DNA of 64,000 bases from Streptomyces neyagawaensis (GTDB taxonomy: Bacteria > Actinomycetota > Actinomycetes > Streptomycetales > Streptomycetaceae), in NCBI RefSeq assembly GCF_023516595.1, contig NZ_JAMGBG010000046.1:1-64000 (forward strand). The letters run 5' to 3'. Positions 25,203-34,163 of this stretch are shown here, piece by piece (within the stretch, counting starts at the first letter, position 1; each line of letters begins with the position of its first letter). The notes below the pieces were generated by a model. That model was not told the origin of the DNA and searched no databases. It saw only the letters and a program-made list of their open reading frames with translations. A program made the translations under genes and the position numbers.

Positions 25203-26030
25203 TCAGCGGCCCTCGAAGCGGGGCGCGCGGCGTTCGGTGAAGCTTGCCAGGCCCTCCTGGGCGTCCGCCGTCGTCATGTTGATCTCCTGGGCGGCGGCCT
25301 CGGCGGCGAAGGCGGTGGCGCGGTCGGTGTCGAGGGAGGCGTTGACCAGGTGCTTGGTCAGGGCCAGGGCGCGGGTGGGGCCGGCGGCGAGGCGTTCGGC
25401 CCACTCGCGGGCCGTCTTCTCCAGGTCGGCGGCGGGGACGACCCGGTTGACCAGGCCGAGCCGTTCCGCGTCGGCGGCGGACAGGGCGTCGCCGAAGAAC
25501 ATCAGCTCCTTCGCGCGCTGCGGCCCGATCAGTCGGGGCAGGAGGTAGGCGCCGCCGCCGTCGGGGACGAGTCCGCGGCGGACGAACACCTCGATGAAAC
25601 GGGCCTCCTCGGCCGCCAGGACCAGATCGCAGGCGAGGGCGAGATGCGCGCCGATACCGGCCGCCGTGCCGTTCACCGCCGCCAGCACCGGCTTCTCGCA
25701 GTCGAGGACGGCCGCGACGAGCCGCTGGGCGCCGAGACGGATGGTGCGGGCCACGTCACCGGCGACCCGTTCGGCGGGGCGGGCCGCCCCGCCGCGCAGA
25801 TCGGCGCCCGCGCAGAACCCGCGGCCCGCCGCGGTGATCACGACGGCCCGCACGGCGGGGTCCGCGGAGGCGTCCGAGAGCAGCTGGACGAGATGGTCGC
25901 GCTGGTCGGGGGTGAGGGCGTTCATCGCCTCGGGGCGGTTGAGAGTGATCCACGAGACGGCGTTGTCAGTGGCGTGCAGTATCAATGAGTCACGGGATTT
26001 TTCCGGACGTTCAAGGGGGGATGCGGACAT
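25203..26030 (-). CDS. Enoyl-CoA hydratase/isomerase
   Basis: A 275-residue crotonase-fold enzyme: WITLNRPEAMNALTPDQRD near the N-terminus, then the oxyanion-hole segments AAGRGFCAGADLRGG and VNGTAAGIGAHLALACDL. The catalytic region carries EVFVRRGLVPDGGGAYLLPR. It would add water across a 2-enoyl-CoA or isomerise it. The gene follows the NDP-forming CoA synthetase by 58 bp on the same strand, so both are probably read from the double operator at 28407-28452. Confidence 0.92.
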   Translation of the reverse strand: MSASPLERPEKSRDSLILHATDNAVSWITLNRPEAMNALTPDQRDHLVQLLSDASADPAVRAVVITAAGRGFCAGADLRGGAARPAERVAGDVARTIRLGAQRLVAAVLDCEKPVLAAVNGTAAGIGAHLALACDLVLAAEEARFIEVFVRRGLVPDGGGAYLLPRLIGPQRAKELMFFGDALSAADAERLGLVNRVVPAADLEKTAREWAERLAAGPTRALALTKHLVNASLDTDRATAFAAEAAAQEINMTTADAQEGLASFTERRAPRFEGR

Positions 26031-26088
26031 GTGGGTGCTCCATCTGTTACGAGGTGTGATGGCCTTGTCCGGTGTGGTGCGGTGGCGT

Positions 26089-28341
26089 TCAGCGGCACAC
26101 CGCCAGCGCGTCCAGAGCCACGGCGCCCTGCCCCCTCGGCAGCACCATCAGCGGGTTGATGTCCAGCTCCGCGATCTCGTCCCCCAGTTCCAGCGCCATC
26201 CGCTGCACCCGGAGCACGACCTCCACGAGCGCGTCGACATCGGCCGGGGCCGCCCCGCGGACCCCGTCCAGCAGGGCCCGGCCACGCAGTTCGGCGAGCA
26301 TGGCGCGCGCCTGGTCCTCCCCGAAGGGCGGCACGCGTACGGCCGCGTCGCGGAGCACCTCGACGAGGACACCGCCGAGCCCGACCGTCACCGTCGGCCC
26401 GAAGAGGTCGTCGTGCGTGACCCCCACGACCATCTCCACACCCCGCTCGACCATCTGGCAGACGAGCACCCCGTCGAGCGACACGTCCTCGTAGCGGGCT
26501 ATGTCGGTGAGTTCGCGATAGGCGTCGCGGATCTGGCTCGCGGAGGTCAGCCCGATCTTCACCAGGCCGAGTTCCGTCTTGTGGGCGATCCGCGCCCCGG
26601 ACGCCTTCATCACCACCGGGTAGCCGACGAGGCTCGCCGCGCGCACGGCCGCCGCCGCGCTCGTCACCAACTGCTCGCGCGGCACCCTTATCCCGTAGGC
26701 GCGCAGCAGCTGCTTGGCCGCGTGCTCGCTCAGCTGTTGCCCCGGCCGCATCAGGGCCTTCGCCTTGCGGAAGGAGGGGGAGGGGGAGCGTGGGGCCTCG
26801 TCGAAGGGGGAGCGGTAGGCGGTGGTGAAGCGGGCGTGGTCGAGGTGGGCGCGGACGGCGGTGATGCAGTTGGCGAAGGTGCGGAAGGTCGCCACCTTCG
26901 ACGACCCGAGCAGCGTCTCGCGGTAGGCGTCCTCGGTGCCCACCGGCGACCCCCACACCACGCACACCAGCTTGTCGGTGCGTTCGGCGGCGTCCACCAG
27001 GTCCTGGGCGAGCTTGTCGCTCATCGGCGGGAAGGGGCCGGTGATGGGGCAGATCAGCACACCGACCGCCGGGTCGTCGAGGATCGCGTCGAGGATGCGG
27101 GGGCCGCGCCAGTCGCCCACCGGGTGGCCGCCGTTGTCGACCGGGTTGGCCACGTTCAGATAGTCGGGGATCCACTGGTGCAGTTCGGCCTGCTTGGCCT
27201 CCGACAGCGTCGGCAGGCGCAGCCCGGCCTCCGTCGCCAGGTCCGCGAAGTGCGCGCCCGTGCCGCCCGAGATCGAATAGACGACGACACCGTCGGCCAC
27301 CGGACGTGACGGGGTCTCGGCGCGCGGACGCCGGGCCCGCGCCAGCAGGGTCGCCGTGTCCTGGAGTTCGTCCAGACCGTCCACGCGGATCACGCCGTAC
27401 TGCCGCATCGCCGCGTCGACCACCGCGTCCGCGCCGGTCAGCTTGCCGGTGTGGGTGGCGGCGGTGCGGGCGCCGGCCTCGGTGCGGCCGACCTTCACGG
27501 CCACGACGGGCACTCCGCGCCGGGCGGCCCGGTCGGCGGCGAGGAGGAAGGAGCGGCCGTCCTTGAGGCCCTCGATGTAGCAGGCGATGGCGCCCACCTC
27601 GGGGCGCTCGGCGAAGTAGGAGATGAAGTCGGCGGTCTCCAGATCGGCCTCGTTGCCGGTGGGGGCCCAGTGGGAGAGACGGATGCCGAGTTCCTGGAGG
27701 GAGAAGACCGGGCGGCCCTGGTGGCCGGACTGGGTGATCAGCGCGATCGCGGGCCCGTCCAGGTCGTCGCGGAAGCGTTCGAAGGCGTTGAGGTTGGTGT
27801 TCGGGCCGAGCAGCCGCATGCCTCCGGAGCGGGCGACGGCCGCGGCCAGCCGCTGCTGCGCGAGGGCGCCCTCCTCGCCGGTCTCCGCGAACCCGGAGGC
27901 GAAGGCGACCGCGAACTTCACCTTGGCCTCGGCGAGTTCGTCGATCAGCGGGAGGGGGTCGGAGACGAGCAGCACGGCGAGGTCGACCTGTTCGGGCAGG
28001 GCGGCGACGGAAGGGGAGCAGGGGATGCCGAAGACGGAAGGGCGCGTGGGGTGCACCGGGTGCAGCCGTGCGCCGACCCGTTCGGCCCAGGCGAGCAACT
28101 GCCGGGTGATTCCGGTGTTGGGCCGGCCCTCCGCGTCCGAGGCGCCCACCACCGCCACGGACTCGGGGCGGAAGAACCGGTCCAGATCGGGGACGGCGGC
28201 GTACAGCGGGCGGCCGCTGACGTCCAGGTCACCGGCCTCGGCAGGTCTGCCGTGCACGATCTGCTGGGGGGTCTCGCCGCAGGCGATCGCCCGGGACCGG
28301 CGGGAGTCGGTGGTGAGGGTGCCGTGGGTTGATCCAAGCAT
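26089..28341 (-). CDS. NDP-forming acyl-CoA synthetase (acetate-CoA ligase family, fused alpha and beta domains)
   Basis: A 750-residue fusion of the CoA-binding and ligase domains with an ATP-grasp domain. Residues 50-150 hold the CoA-binding fold (FFRPESVAVVGASDAEGRPN). The second domain has ALITQSGHQG, whose His fits the phosphorylated residue. The C-terminal ATP-grasp part (about 530-740) shows YGIRVPREQLV, GYPVVMKASG and AELDINPLMVLPRG. It would make acyl-CoA from an acid using ATP with release of ADP and phosphate, a second activation route beside the AMP-forming ligases. It is the first gene of a minus-strand operon with the enoyl-CoA hydratase. Confidence 0.9.
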   Translation of the reverse strand: MLGSTHGTLTTDSRRSRAIACGETPQQIVHGRPAEAGDLDVSGRPLYAAVPDLDRFFRPESVAVVGASDAEGRPNTGITRQLLAWAERVGARLHPVHPTRPSVFGIPCSPSVAALPEQVDLAVLLVSDPLPLIDELAEAKVKFAVAFASGFAETGEEGALAQQRLAAAVARSGGMRLLGPNTNLNAFERFRDDLDGPAIALITQSGHQGRPVFSLQELGIRLSHWAPTGNEADLETADFISYFAERPEVGAIACYIEGLKDGRSFLLAADRAARRGVPVVAVKVGRTEAGARTAATHTGKLTGADAVVDAAMRQYGVIRVDGLDELQDTATLLARARRPRAETPSRPVADGVVVYSISGGTGAHFADLATEAGLRLPTLSEAKQAELHQWIPDYLNVANPVDNGGHPVGDWRGPRILDAILDDPAVGVLICPITGPFPPMSDKLAQDLVDAAERTDKLVCVVWGSPVGTEDAYRETLLGSSKVATFRTFANCITAVRAHLDHARFTTAYRSPFDEAPRSPSPSFRKAKALMRPGQQLSEHAAKQLLRAYGIRVPREQLVTSAAAAVRAASLVGYPVVMKASGARIAHKTELGLVKIGLTSASQIRDAYRELTDIARYEDVSLDGVLVCQMVERGVEMVVGVTHDDLFGPTVTVGLGGVLVEVLRDAAVRVPPFGEDQARAMLAELRGRALLDGVRGAAPADVDALVEVVLRVQRMALELGDEIAELDINPLMVLPRGQGAVALDALAVCR

Positions 28342-28406
28342 CGGTCCGCCCGCTCCTGTGTGACAGCCAATTCACTGAGGTGACGCGGTCACTACCACTC
28401 ATCGAA

Positions 28407-28421
28407 CTGACACAGCGTCAG
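28407..28421. promoter_or_regulatory. Operator palindrome CTGACACAGCGTCAG
   Basis: One mismatch in the left arm. Upstream of the NDP-forming CoA synthetase and paired with the next site 31 bp away centre to centre. Confidence 0.7.
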
Positions 28422-28437
28422 ATTTCAGATTACTGAA

Positions 28438-28452
28438 CTGACGCTGTGTCAG
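28438..28452. promoter_or_regulatory. Operator palindrome CTGACGCTGTGTCAG
   Basis: Reverse complement of the site at 28407, so the two form a large inverted pair. One mismatch in the right arm. Confidence 0.7.
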
Positions 28453-28707
28453 GAATGGGTGTGCGGGCAAAGTTACGTGGCGGTACGGGGAGTTGTACCC
28501 GCCGGGGACGGCCGTCAGACGTATACGGCGGCGGGCGGGTTTCGTCCGGCCGGGTTCGACGGTCGGCCGGTTTGGATCGTCGAGCGGTTTCGACCGTCGG
28601 CCGGTTTCGACCGCCTACCGGTTTCCACGACCGGGCGGCTACAACCGTCGGCTCGTCCTGGCGGTCCAACTGTCGACCAAGATCACCGAACAATCGGGGG
28701 GAACGCA

Positions 28708-30051
28708 GTGCGACGACTCAAGGGCTGGACCTCGGCGGCCGCGGCGGTCGCGGCGGGGCTGCTCACGGCGGTGCCGGTGACGTCCGCCGTCGCGGCGGAC
28801 GAGCCGCAGTCCGACCAGCTGTGGATCGACGCTCCGGCGGAGCAGAGCCTGCCGCGCGGAGCGGACGGCGGGGAGGCGCAGAGCCGCACGCTCGACATCG
28901 GCCTCTACCACGACAACGACACCTTCACCGTGACCGACGGCAGGGTGACCGTCGACATCTCCGGGCTCGCCGGGATCGCCGAGGTGACCTGGCCGGAGAA
29001 CTGCGCGCCCAGCGGTACGACCGCCGTGTGCGACGTGCCCGAGGTGCCGGTGATCGGCCCGGACTACGGCCGGCAGATCCCGCTCACGGTGCGGGCCGCC
29101 GAGGGCGCGGAGACCGGCGCGCGGGGCCGGATCACCTACGAGGCCACCGCCACCGGCGGCCCCGACGGCACGCTCGCCGCGCCCTCGGGCAGCTTCGACA
29201 CCACACTGACCGTCAGCGGTGGACCCGACCTCGCGCTCGCCGACGCCGCCCCGATCACGCACGCCCGGCCCGGCAGCACCCGGGCCGTGCCCTTCGCGGT
29301 GACCAACAAGGGCGACGCGACCGCGCACGGCTTCAAGGTCACGATGACGGCCTCGCACGGGCTGGCGTACCTGTCGAAGTACGCCGCGTGCACCTACACG
29401 GCGGACCCTGTGGACGGCGGCGCCGAGAACGCCCCGTTCTCCTACGCGACCTGTGAGTTCGACGAGGAGCTGACCCCCGGCGACTCCTTCGCGCTGCCCG
29501 AGCCGCTGACGCTCTCGGTGACGGGGCACGCGCTGAAGGAGCGGCTGGACATCGGCGTCGAGCCGGGCGGCGGCGCCACCGACATCAACACGGGAGACAA
29601 CTACACCTCCCTCCAGGTCAGTGCGGACAACACCGCCGACTTCTCCGTCACGGGCGCGGCCGTCACCGGGGCGGCGGGCGAGACGGTCACCGCCTCGCTC
29701 ACCTTCCGGAACAACGGCCCCGCCTGGGTCGCCCACCTCGGCTCCGGGGACCCGGTCGCCCGGGTCCGCGTGGTCGTCCCGCGGGGTACGACGGTCACCG
29801 ACGCCCCCGCGGAGTGCGACCCGCGCACCCTCTCCGGCGGCTCCTACCCGAACCGCACGGGCGCGCCGCTCTACGACTGTGAGCTGCCGTACTACGTCCT
29901 GGAGGACGCCGGGAAGACGTATGCGTTCAAGGTGCGGATCGACAGCGTGACACCCGGCGCGACGGGGGCGGTGAGCGTCCACCCGGTGTCCGGGCAGTTG
30001 GCGTTCGACCCGGACACGTCCAACAACACGGCGGTGCTGGCGGTGAACTGA
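28708..30051 (+). CDS. Secreted protein with repeated beta-sandwich (CARDB/DUF11-like) domains
   Basis: A 447-residue exported protein. The GTG at 28708 has GGGGGGAA upstream and gives a signal peptide: basic VRRLKGW, an Ala-rich core and a cleavage site near AVAADEP. The mature part has at least two immunoglobulin-like segments with AVPFAVTNKGDATAHGFKV and VTASLTFRNNGPAWVAHLG, the pattern of domains in extracellular actinomycete proteins. There is no sortase motif and no C-terminal membrane segment, so it should be released. Its function is unknown and nothing links it to the catabolic genes except position. Confidence 0.8.
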   Translation: MRRLKGWTSAAAAVAAGLLTAVPVTSAVAADEPQSDQLWIDAPAEQSLPRGADGGEAQSRTLDIGLYHDNDTFTVTDGRVTVDISGLAGIAEVTWPENCAPSGTTAVCDVPEVPVIGPDYGRQIPLTVRAAEGAETGARGRITYEATATGGPDGTLAAPSGSFDTTLTVSGGPDLALADAAPITHARPGSTRAVPFAVTNKGDATAHGFKVTMTASHGLAYLSKYAACTYTADPVDGGAENAPFSYATCEFDEELTPGDSFALPEPLTLSVTGHALKERLDIGVEPGGGATDINTGDNYTSLQVSADNTADFSVTGAAVTGAAGETVTASLTFRNNGPAWVAHLGSGDPVARVRVVVPRGTTVTDAPAECDPRTLSGGSYPNRTGAPLYDCELPYYVLEDAGKTYAFKVRIDSVTPGATGAVSVHPVSGQLAFDPDTSNNTAVLAVN

Positions 30052-30065
30052 CGTCGGCGGCCCCT

Positions 30066-31274
30066 TCAGCGCGCGGCGCGCACCTGCACGGTGACCGCGT
30101 CGCGTGTGGCGACGCCCCCGGTGTGGGCGACGGCCTTGGCGATCTTCTCGGCGTCGAGGGCGAGTTCGCGGAACATGCCGCTGATGGGGTTGGTGAAGCC
30201 GGTGAAGTACAGGCCGGGCGCGTTCCGCGGGGAGCGCGCTCCGTGCACGACCGGCTTGCCGCGCTCGTCCAGGACGTCGAGATGGCCGAGCAGTCCCTCC
30301 AGGGCCCGGCGGTAACCGGTGGCGGCGATCACGGCGTCGGTCTCGACGTGCGAGCCGTCGGCGAGGACGACCTTGCCGTCCTCGAACTTCTCCACCGCGG
30401 CGACGATCTCCACCTTGCCCTTGCGGACGGCGTCGATGATGCCGACGTCCTGGACGGGGATGGAGCCCTCGTTGACCCGCGAGTAGAGGCCGGAGGTGGG
30501 GCGAGGCAGCCCGTGCGCGGACAGGTCGGGCACGCTGAGCCGGGCCATCGGCCTGGCGATCCGGTCCACCAGGGCGACCGGGAGCCGCCGCACGAGGACG
30601 GCGCTGTACTGGGCGGCCCAGCCGGCCGTGGAGCGGCGCACGATGTGCGGGGCCGTCCGCACCGCGAGCCGTACCCGCTTCGCCCCGCCCTCGACGAGGT
30701 CGACGGCGATCTCGGCGCCGGTGTTGCCGATACCGACGACGAGGACGTCACGGCCGGCGTAGGGCTCGGGGTTGCGGTACGCGGAGGCGTGCGACAGGTC
30801 GCCGGTGAAGGTGTCGCGGCCGGGCCAGTCCGGGATGTGCGGTGTGTGGTTGTAGCCGGTGGCGACGACGACCGCGCCGGCGGTCAGCTCCCGGCCGCCG
30901 GTGGCGCGCAGCAGCCAGGTGCCGTCGGGGTTCCGCTCCACGCGAGTGACCTCCACGCCGGTCACGATCTCCAGCGCGTGGACCTCGGCGTACTTCTCCA
31001 GGTAGCGCACCACGTTGTCCCGCGCCACCCACCGGCCGAAACGGCGCGGCATCGGCAGGCCGGGCAGCGCCGACAGCCGCCGGGTGGTGTGCAGGCGCAG
31101 CCGGTCGTAGTGGCGCCGCCAGGACGCGCCCACGGCGTCCGACTTCTCCAGTACGACGGCCCGTATCCCCCGGGCACGCAGCGCGTGGGCGGCGGCCAGC
31201 CCGCCGGGACCGCCACCGATCACATAGACCGGGTGGTCGGAGGCGGGGGTCGCGGATGCTCTGGAGTCGGCCAT
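30066..31274 (-). CDS. Flavin-containing monooxygenase-like FAD/NAD(P)H oxidoreductase
   Basis: A 402-residue two-dinucleotide-fold flavoprotein. The FAD motif VIGGGPGGLAAAHALRARG is near the N-terminus. The NADP motif VVGIGNTGAEIAVDL is central. The family fingerprint FxGxxxHxxxY is intact as FTGDLSHASAYR. Such enzymes insert one oxygen atom from O2 (Baeyer-Villiger or N/S oxidation) or hydroxylate. In this cluster it could open or hydroxylate a ring, which is inference. It is convergent with the secreted-protein gene, 14 bp apart, and divergent from the DoxX/DUF35 pair, where one operator lies. Confidence 0.88.
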   Translation of the reverse strand: MADSRASATPASDHPVYVIGGGPGGLAAAHALRARGIRAVVLEKSDAVGASWRRHYDRLRLHTTRRLSALPGLPMPRRFGRWVARDNVVRYLEKYAEVHALEIVTGVEVTRVERNPDGTWLLRATGGRELTAGAVVVATGYNHTPHIPDWPGRDTFTGDLSHASAYRNPEPYAGRDVLVVGIGNTGAEIAVDLVEGGAKRVRLAVRTAPHIVRRSTAGWAAQYSAVLVRRLPVALVDRIARPMARLSVPDLSAHGLPRPTSGLYSRVNEGSIPVQDVGIIDAVRKGKVEIVAAVEKFEDGKVVLADGSHVETDAVIAATGYRRALEGLLGHLDVLDERGKPVVHGARSPRNAPGLYFTGFTNPISGMFRELALDAEKIAKAVAHTGGVATRDAVTVQVRAAR

Positions 31275-31590
31275 GAGCCGAGCGTATTCACGTCCCTCAT
31301 TGATGGGTCTCGGTCAAGACCGGAATTGGTTGCGGATTGATCACGGCTGAGGAGGAGTGCGTGAGGTCTGTGGCGTAGGTCTCCCGGAATATGGCGGGCG
31401 CGTGGTGTGGGTGGGGGTGGCGCGGAGTCCCGGTGTGCGCCGCGTCCCGGTAGTCCGCGCGTTGTGCGCCGCGTCCCGGTGGTCCCGCGCGTTGGGCGCT
31501 TCCCGCTCCACGTCTTGCGCTTACCCCTCCCATCCGCTGAACTGACGTACCGTCAGAAACCCCGCGCGGACGCGTCGAAGGGCGGCAGCG
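31275..31590. other. Divergent intergenic region between monooxygenase and DoxX genes
   Basis: No gene is supported. Around 31430-31500 are two imperfect copies of GCGTCCCGGT-GTCC-GCGCGTTG. The perfect operator at 31542 lies near the DoxX side. Confidence 0.5.
31542..31556. promoter_or_regulatory. Operator palindrome CTGACGTACCGTCAG (perfect arms)
   Basis: Both arms are exact. It is 34 bp upstream of the DoxX-family gene start and could also reach the divergent monooxygenase gene. Confidence 0.8.
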
Positions 31591-32037
31591 ATGGACTCGG
31601 TCTGGCTCTCCGGTGGTGAATGGCTGGCTGTGCTGCGGATCGGGCTCGGGCTGTGGTGGCTGGAGAGCTGGCGGCACAAGGACAAGAAGACCTGGTTCCA
31701 GGGCGCCGGGATCGCCTGGGCGGCCGGGGTGGCCGGGAAACACCGCTGGGAGACGGTGCGCACCGGCTTCGACGTGGTGGTGAAGCCCCGGCCCCGGACC
31801 ATGGCGTATGTCGTCGCGTACGCCGAACTCGCCCTCGGGCTCGGCCTGATCCTCGGCTTCCTCACCCCCGTGGCGCTGGTCGGGGGGCTGCTGCTCAACC
31901 TCCTCTACTTCGTGCTGATGATCCACGACTGGGCCGAGCAGGGGCAGAACTCGATGATGGCGCTGATCTCGGTCGTGGCGCTGTTCGGGATGTCATGGCA
32001 GAGCTGGTCGCTCGACAGCGCGCTGGGGCTCTTCTGA
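31591..32037 (+). CDS. DoxX-family membrane protein
   Basis: A 148-residue protein with about four hydrophobic segments: LAVLRIGLGLWWLESW, MAYVVAYAELALGLGLILGF, ALVGGLLLNLLYFVLMIHDW and SMMALISVVALFGMSW. This matches the DoxX/terminal-quinol-oxidase-subunit-like family, often found beside oxidative catabolic genes and of uncertain biochemical role. Its stop codon overlaps the next gene's ATG by one base, and an exact operator lies upstream, so it is part of the acyl-CoA regulon. Confidence 0.85.
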   Translation: MDSVWLSGGEWLAVLRIGLGLWWLESWRHKDKKTWFQGAGIAWAAGVAGKHRWETVRTGFDVVVKPRPRTMAYVVAYAELALGLGLILGFLTPVALVGGLLLNLLYFVLMIHDWAEQGQNSMMALISVVALFGMSWQSWSLDSALGLF

Positions 32038-32462
32038 TGGGCTCCGGCGGGGCCGGCGGCCGGTTCGATCTGCCGGAGGCCGACGCCTTCAGCCGTACGT
32101 ACTGGGACGCGGCCGCCGAGGGGCGGCTGCTCGTACGGCGGTGCGGGGCGTGCGGGCGGGCCCACCACTACCCCCGTGAGTTCTGCCCCCACTGCTGGAG
32201 CGAGGACGTGCGCTGGGAGCAGGCGAGCGGCCGGGCCACGCTGTACACGTGGTCCGTCGTCCACCGCAACGATCTGCCGCCCTTCGGGGAGCGGGTCCCG
32301 TACGTCGCCGCCGTCGTCGATCTCGTCGAGGGGCCGCGCCTGATGACCGAGGTCGTGGAGTGCGAGGCGGCGGACCTGCGGGTGGGGATGGCGGTGGAGG
32401 CGGTGTTCCGGGAGGCCGGGGAGTTCCGGGTGCCGGTGTTCCGTGTGTGCGTGGCCCCGTAG
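32037..32462 (+). CDS. DUF35 protein: zinc ribbon plus OB-fold acyl-CoA-binding partner
   Basis: A 141-residue DUF35 protein. The rubredoxin-like zinc ribbon has two CxxC pairs (RRCGACGRAHHYPREFCPHC, about residues 34-53). The OB-fold half has ATLYTWSVVHRNDLPPFG and VPYVAAVVDLVEGPRLMT. DUF35 proteins pair with SCP-x-type thiolases or aldolases and with MaoC-type hydratases, as in steroid side-chain degradation. The likely partner here is the thiolase at 35777. The start overlaps the DoxX stop (TGATG), indicating one transcript. Confidence 0.88.
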   Translation: MGSGGAGGRFDLPEADAFSRTYWDAAAEGRLLVRRCGACGRAHHYPREFCPHCWSEDVRWEQASGRATLYTWSVVHRNDLPPFGERVPYVAAVVDLVEGPRLMTEVVECEAADLRVGMAVEAVFREAGEFRVPVFRVCVAP

Positions 32463-32497
32463 GGGAGGGGCGCGCGGGCTTCGGTTTCAATGGGCGG

Positions 32498-33175
32498 GTG
32501 AGCCGTACTCCTGAGTCGTGTGCCGACGAATTGCCCCCCGGGTCCGCCGGGTTCGTAGAGTCCACGGGGTCCGCCGGGGCCGCCGAGTCGTCCGGGGTCG
32601 TGTCCCGCGCCGAGGTGCACGGGCACGGGCTCGTGCTGTGCGCCTGGGACGCCGAGTCCGACGCCGATGTGGACGCCTGGTTCCGGGGGCGTTCCGACCC
32701 GGAGTTCCGGCGGTGGAACACGCCCCTGATGCTGGACGACGGGCCCGAGGGGGCGCGTGAGTCGTTGCGGCGGCGCGCGGAGACCGACGCGGAGGGGAGC
32801 ACCGCGACGTTCCGGGTCGTGGACGCGGAGAGCGGGGTCACGCTCGGGCAGGTCGGGTTCAGCGGGATCGACCGGCTGATGCGACGGGCCATGATCGGCT
32901 ACTGGGTACTGCCGGAGGCCCGCGGCCGGCGGGTCGCCCGCCACTCGGTCGACCTCGCCACGCGCTGGGCCTTCGCCGAACTCGGCCTCCACCGCATCGA
33001 ACTCGACCACGCCCTCGGCCACGACGCGTCCTGCCGGATCGCCGAGCGGGCAGGGTACCCGTACGAGGGGACCCTGCGCGGGGCGATGTGGGAGGAGGGG
33101 CGGCACGACGCCTTCCGCGACGCCCACCTCCACGCCCGCCTGGCCACCGACCCCGAGCCCGGTGGGGATGCATAG
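32498..33175 (+). CDS. GNAT-family N-acetyltransferase (RimJ/RimL-like)
   Basis: A 225-residue protein whose residues 40-215 form the RimJ/L-type GNAT fold: LVLCAWDAESDADVDAWFRG at the start, then VTLGQVGFSGIDRLMRRAMIGYWV and the acetyl-CoA loop EARGRRVARHSVDLATRWAF. It ends with the ERAGYPYEGTLRGAMW segment typical of the family. The first 40 residues are low complexity, so the GTG at 32498 could be too far upstream. The acceptor is unknown. It follows the DUF35 gene by 35 bp. Confidence 0.8.
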   Translation: MSRTPESCADELPPGSAGFVESTGSAGAAESSGVVSRAEVHGHGLVLCAWDAESDADVDAWFRGRSDPEFRRWNTPLMLDDGPEGARESLRRRAETDAEGSTATFRVVDAESGVTLGQVGFSGIDRLMRRAMIGYWVLPEARGRRVARHSVDLATRWAFAELGLHRIELDHALGHDASCRIAERAGYPYEGTLRGAMWEEGRHDAFRDAHLHARLATDPEPGGDA

Positions 33176-33264
33176 GGAGGGCCGCGCGGGAGCGTCCGGC
33201 CCCGGATGAAGGGGGCGTGAAATCCGCGTGCGGGCGGCGGGCCTTGCTCTGTACGGTCGTGAGA

Positions 33265-34125
33265 ATGCGTGCAGAGGGACGTGACCACGGAAACGTACAA
33301 ACACCCGACGACGACGTGAAGACACAGGCCCCCGACCACGACGTGAAGACACAGGCCCCCGACCACGGGTACGCCACCGTCGACGACCCCGACGGCTACT
33401 TCGGTGAGGCCGTCGCCGCCCACTACGACGAGACGTCCGCCGAGATGTTCGCCCCGGAGACGGTGGATCCGGCCGTGGCGTTGATCGCGGAACTCGCCGA
33501 ACTGCCCGGACACAAGCCCCGCGCGCTGGAGTTCGGCGTCGGCACCGGACGTATCGCCCTGCCCCTCGCCCGCGCGGGTGTCCCCGTGCACGGCATCGAC
33601 ATGTCGCGCGCCATGGTGGAGCGGATGCGGGCCAAGCCCGGCGGGGACGCGATCGGCGTGACCATCGGGGACTTCGCCACCGCCCGCGCGGACGGCGAGT
33701 TCACCGTCGCCTACCTCGTTTTCAACACGATCAACAACCTGCTCACGCAGGACGCCCAGGTGGACTGCTTCCTCAACGCCGCCGCGCACCTCGTGCCCGG
33801 CGGGCACTTCGTCATCGAGGTCGGGGTGCCGGCGCTGCGCAGTCTGCCGCCGGGGCAGGACGCGGTGCCGTTCCATGTGGGCCCGGACCGGCTGGGGTTC
33901 GACACGTACGACGTGGCCACGCAGAGGATGCGGTCGCACCATGTGCGTGTCGTCGACGGGCGGGCGACACACCTCTCGATCCCGTTCCGGTACGTGTGGC
34001 CGGCCGAGCTGGACCTCATGGCCCGGCTCGCCGGGATGCGGCTGCGCGACCGCTGGGAGGACTGGGACCGGCGGCCGTTCACCAGCGACAGCACCCGGCA
34101 CGTGTCGGTGTGGGAGAAGGACTGA
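33265..34125 (+). CDS. Class I SAM-dependent methyltransferase
   Basis: A 286-residue methyltransferase. The SAM-binding glycine loop ALEFGVGTGRIALPLARAG is followed by VHGIDMSRAMVERM with the acidic ribose ligand. The N-terminus contains an exact tandem duplication of a nine-residue DVKTQAPDH unit (33315-33368), just before the conserved part starts. The acceptor is unknown. The ATG at 33265 is chosen because upstream in-frame sequence is unlike the family. The DUF5995 gene follows after 38 bp on the same strand. Confidence 0.82.
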   Translation: MRAEGRDHGNVQTPDDDVKTQAPDHDVKTQAPDHGYATVDDPDGYFGEAVAAHYDETSAEMFAPETVDPAVALIAELAELPGHKPRALEFGVGTGRIALPLARAGVPVHGIDMSRAMVERMRAKPGGDAIGVTIGDFATARADGEFTVAYLVFNTINNLLTQDAQVDCFLNAAAHLVPGGHFVIEVGVPALRSLPPGQDAVPFHVGPDRLGFDTYDVATQRMRSHHVRVVDGRATHLSIPFRYVWPAELDLMARLAGMRLRDRWEDWDRRPFTSDSTRHVSVWEKD

Positions 34126-34163
34126 ACCGGTAGGGCCAAGGGCGCACGGGACGGGAGTGGGAC

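Larger units (their letters stand above)
28342..28707. other. Divergent intergenic region with paired operators
   Basis: Besides the operators at 28407 and 28438 there is GTGAC-GCG-GTCAC at 28380-28392. From 28550 to 28630 there are imperfect repeats of CGGTTTCGACCG. No gene is supported in these 366 bp. Confidence 0.5.
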
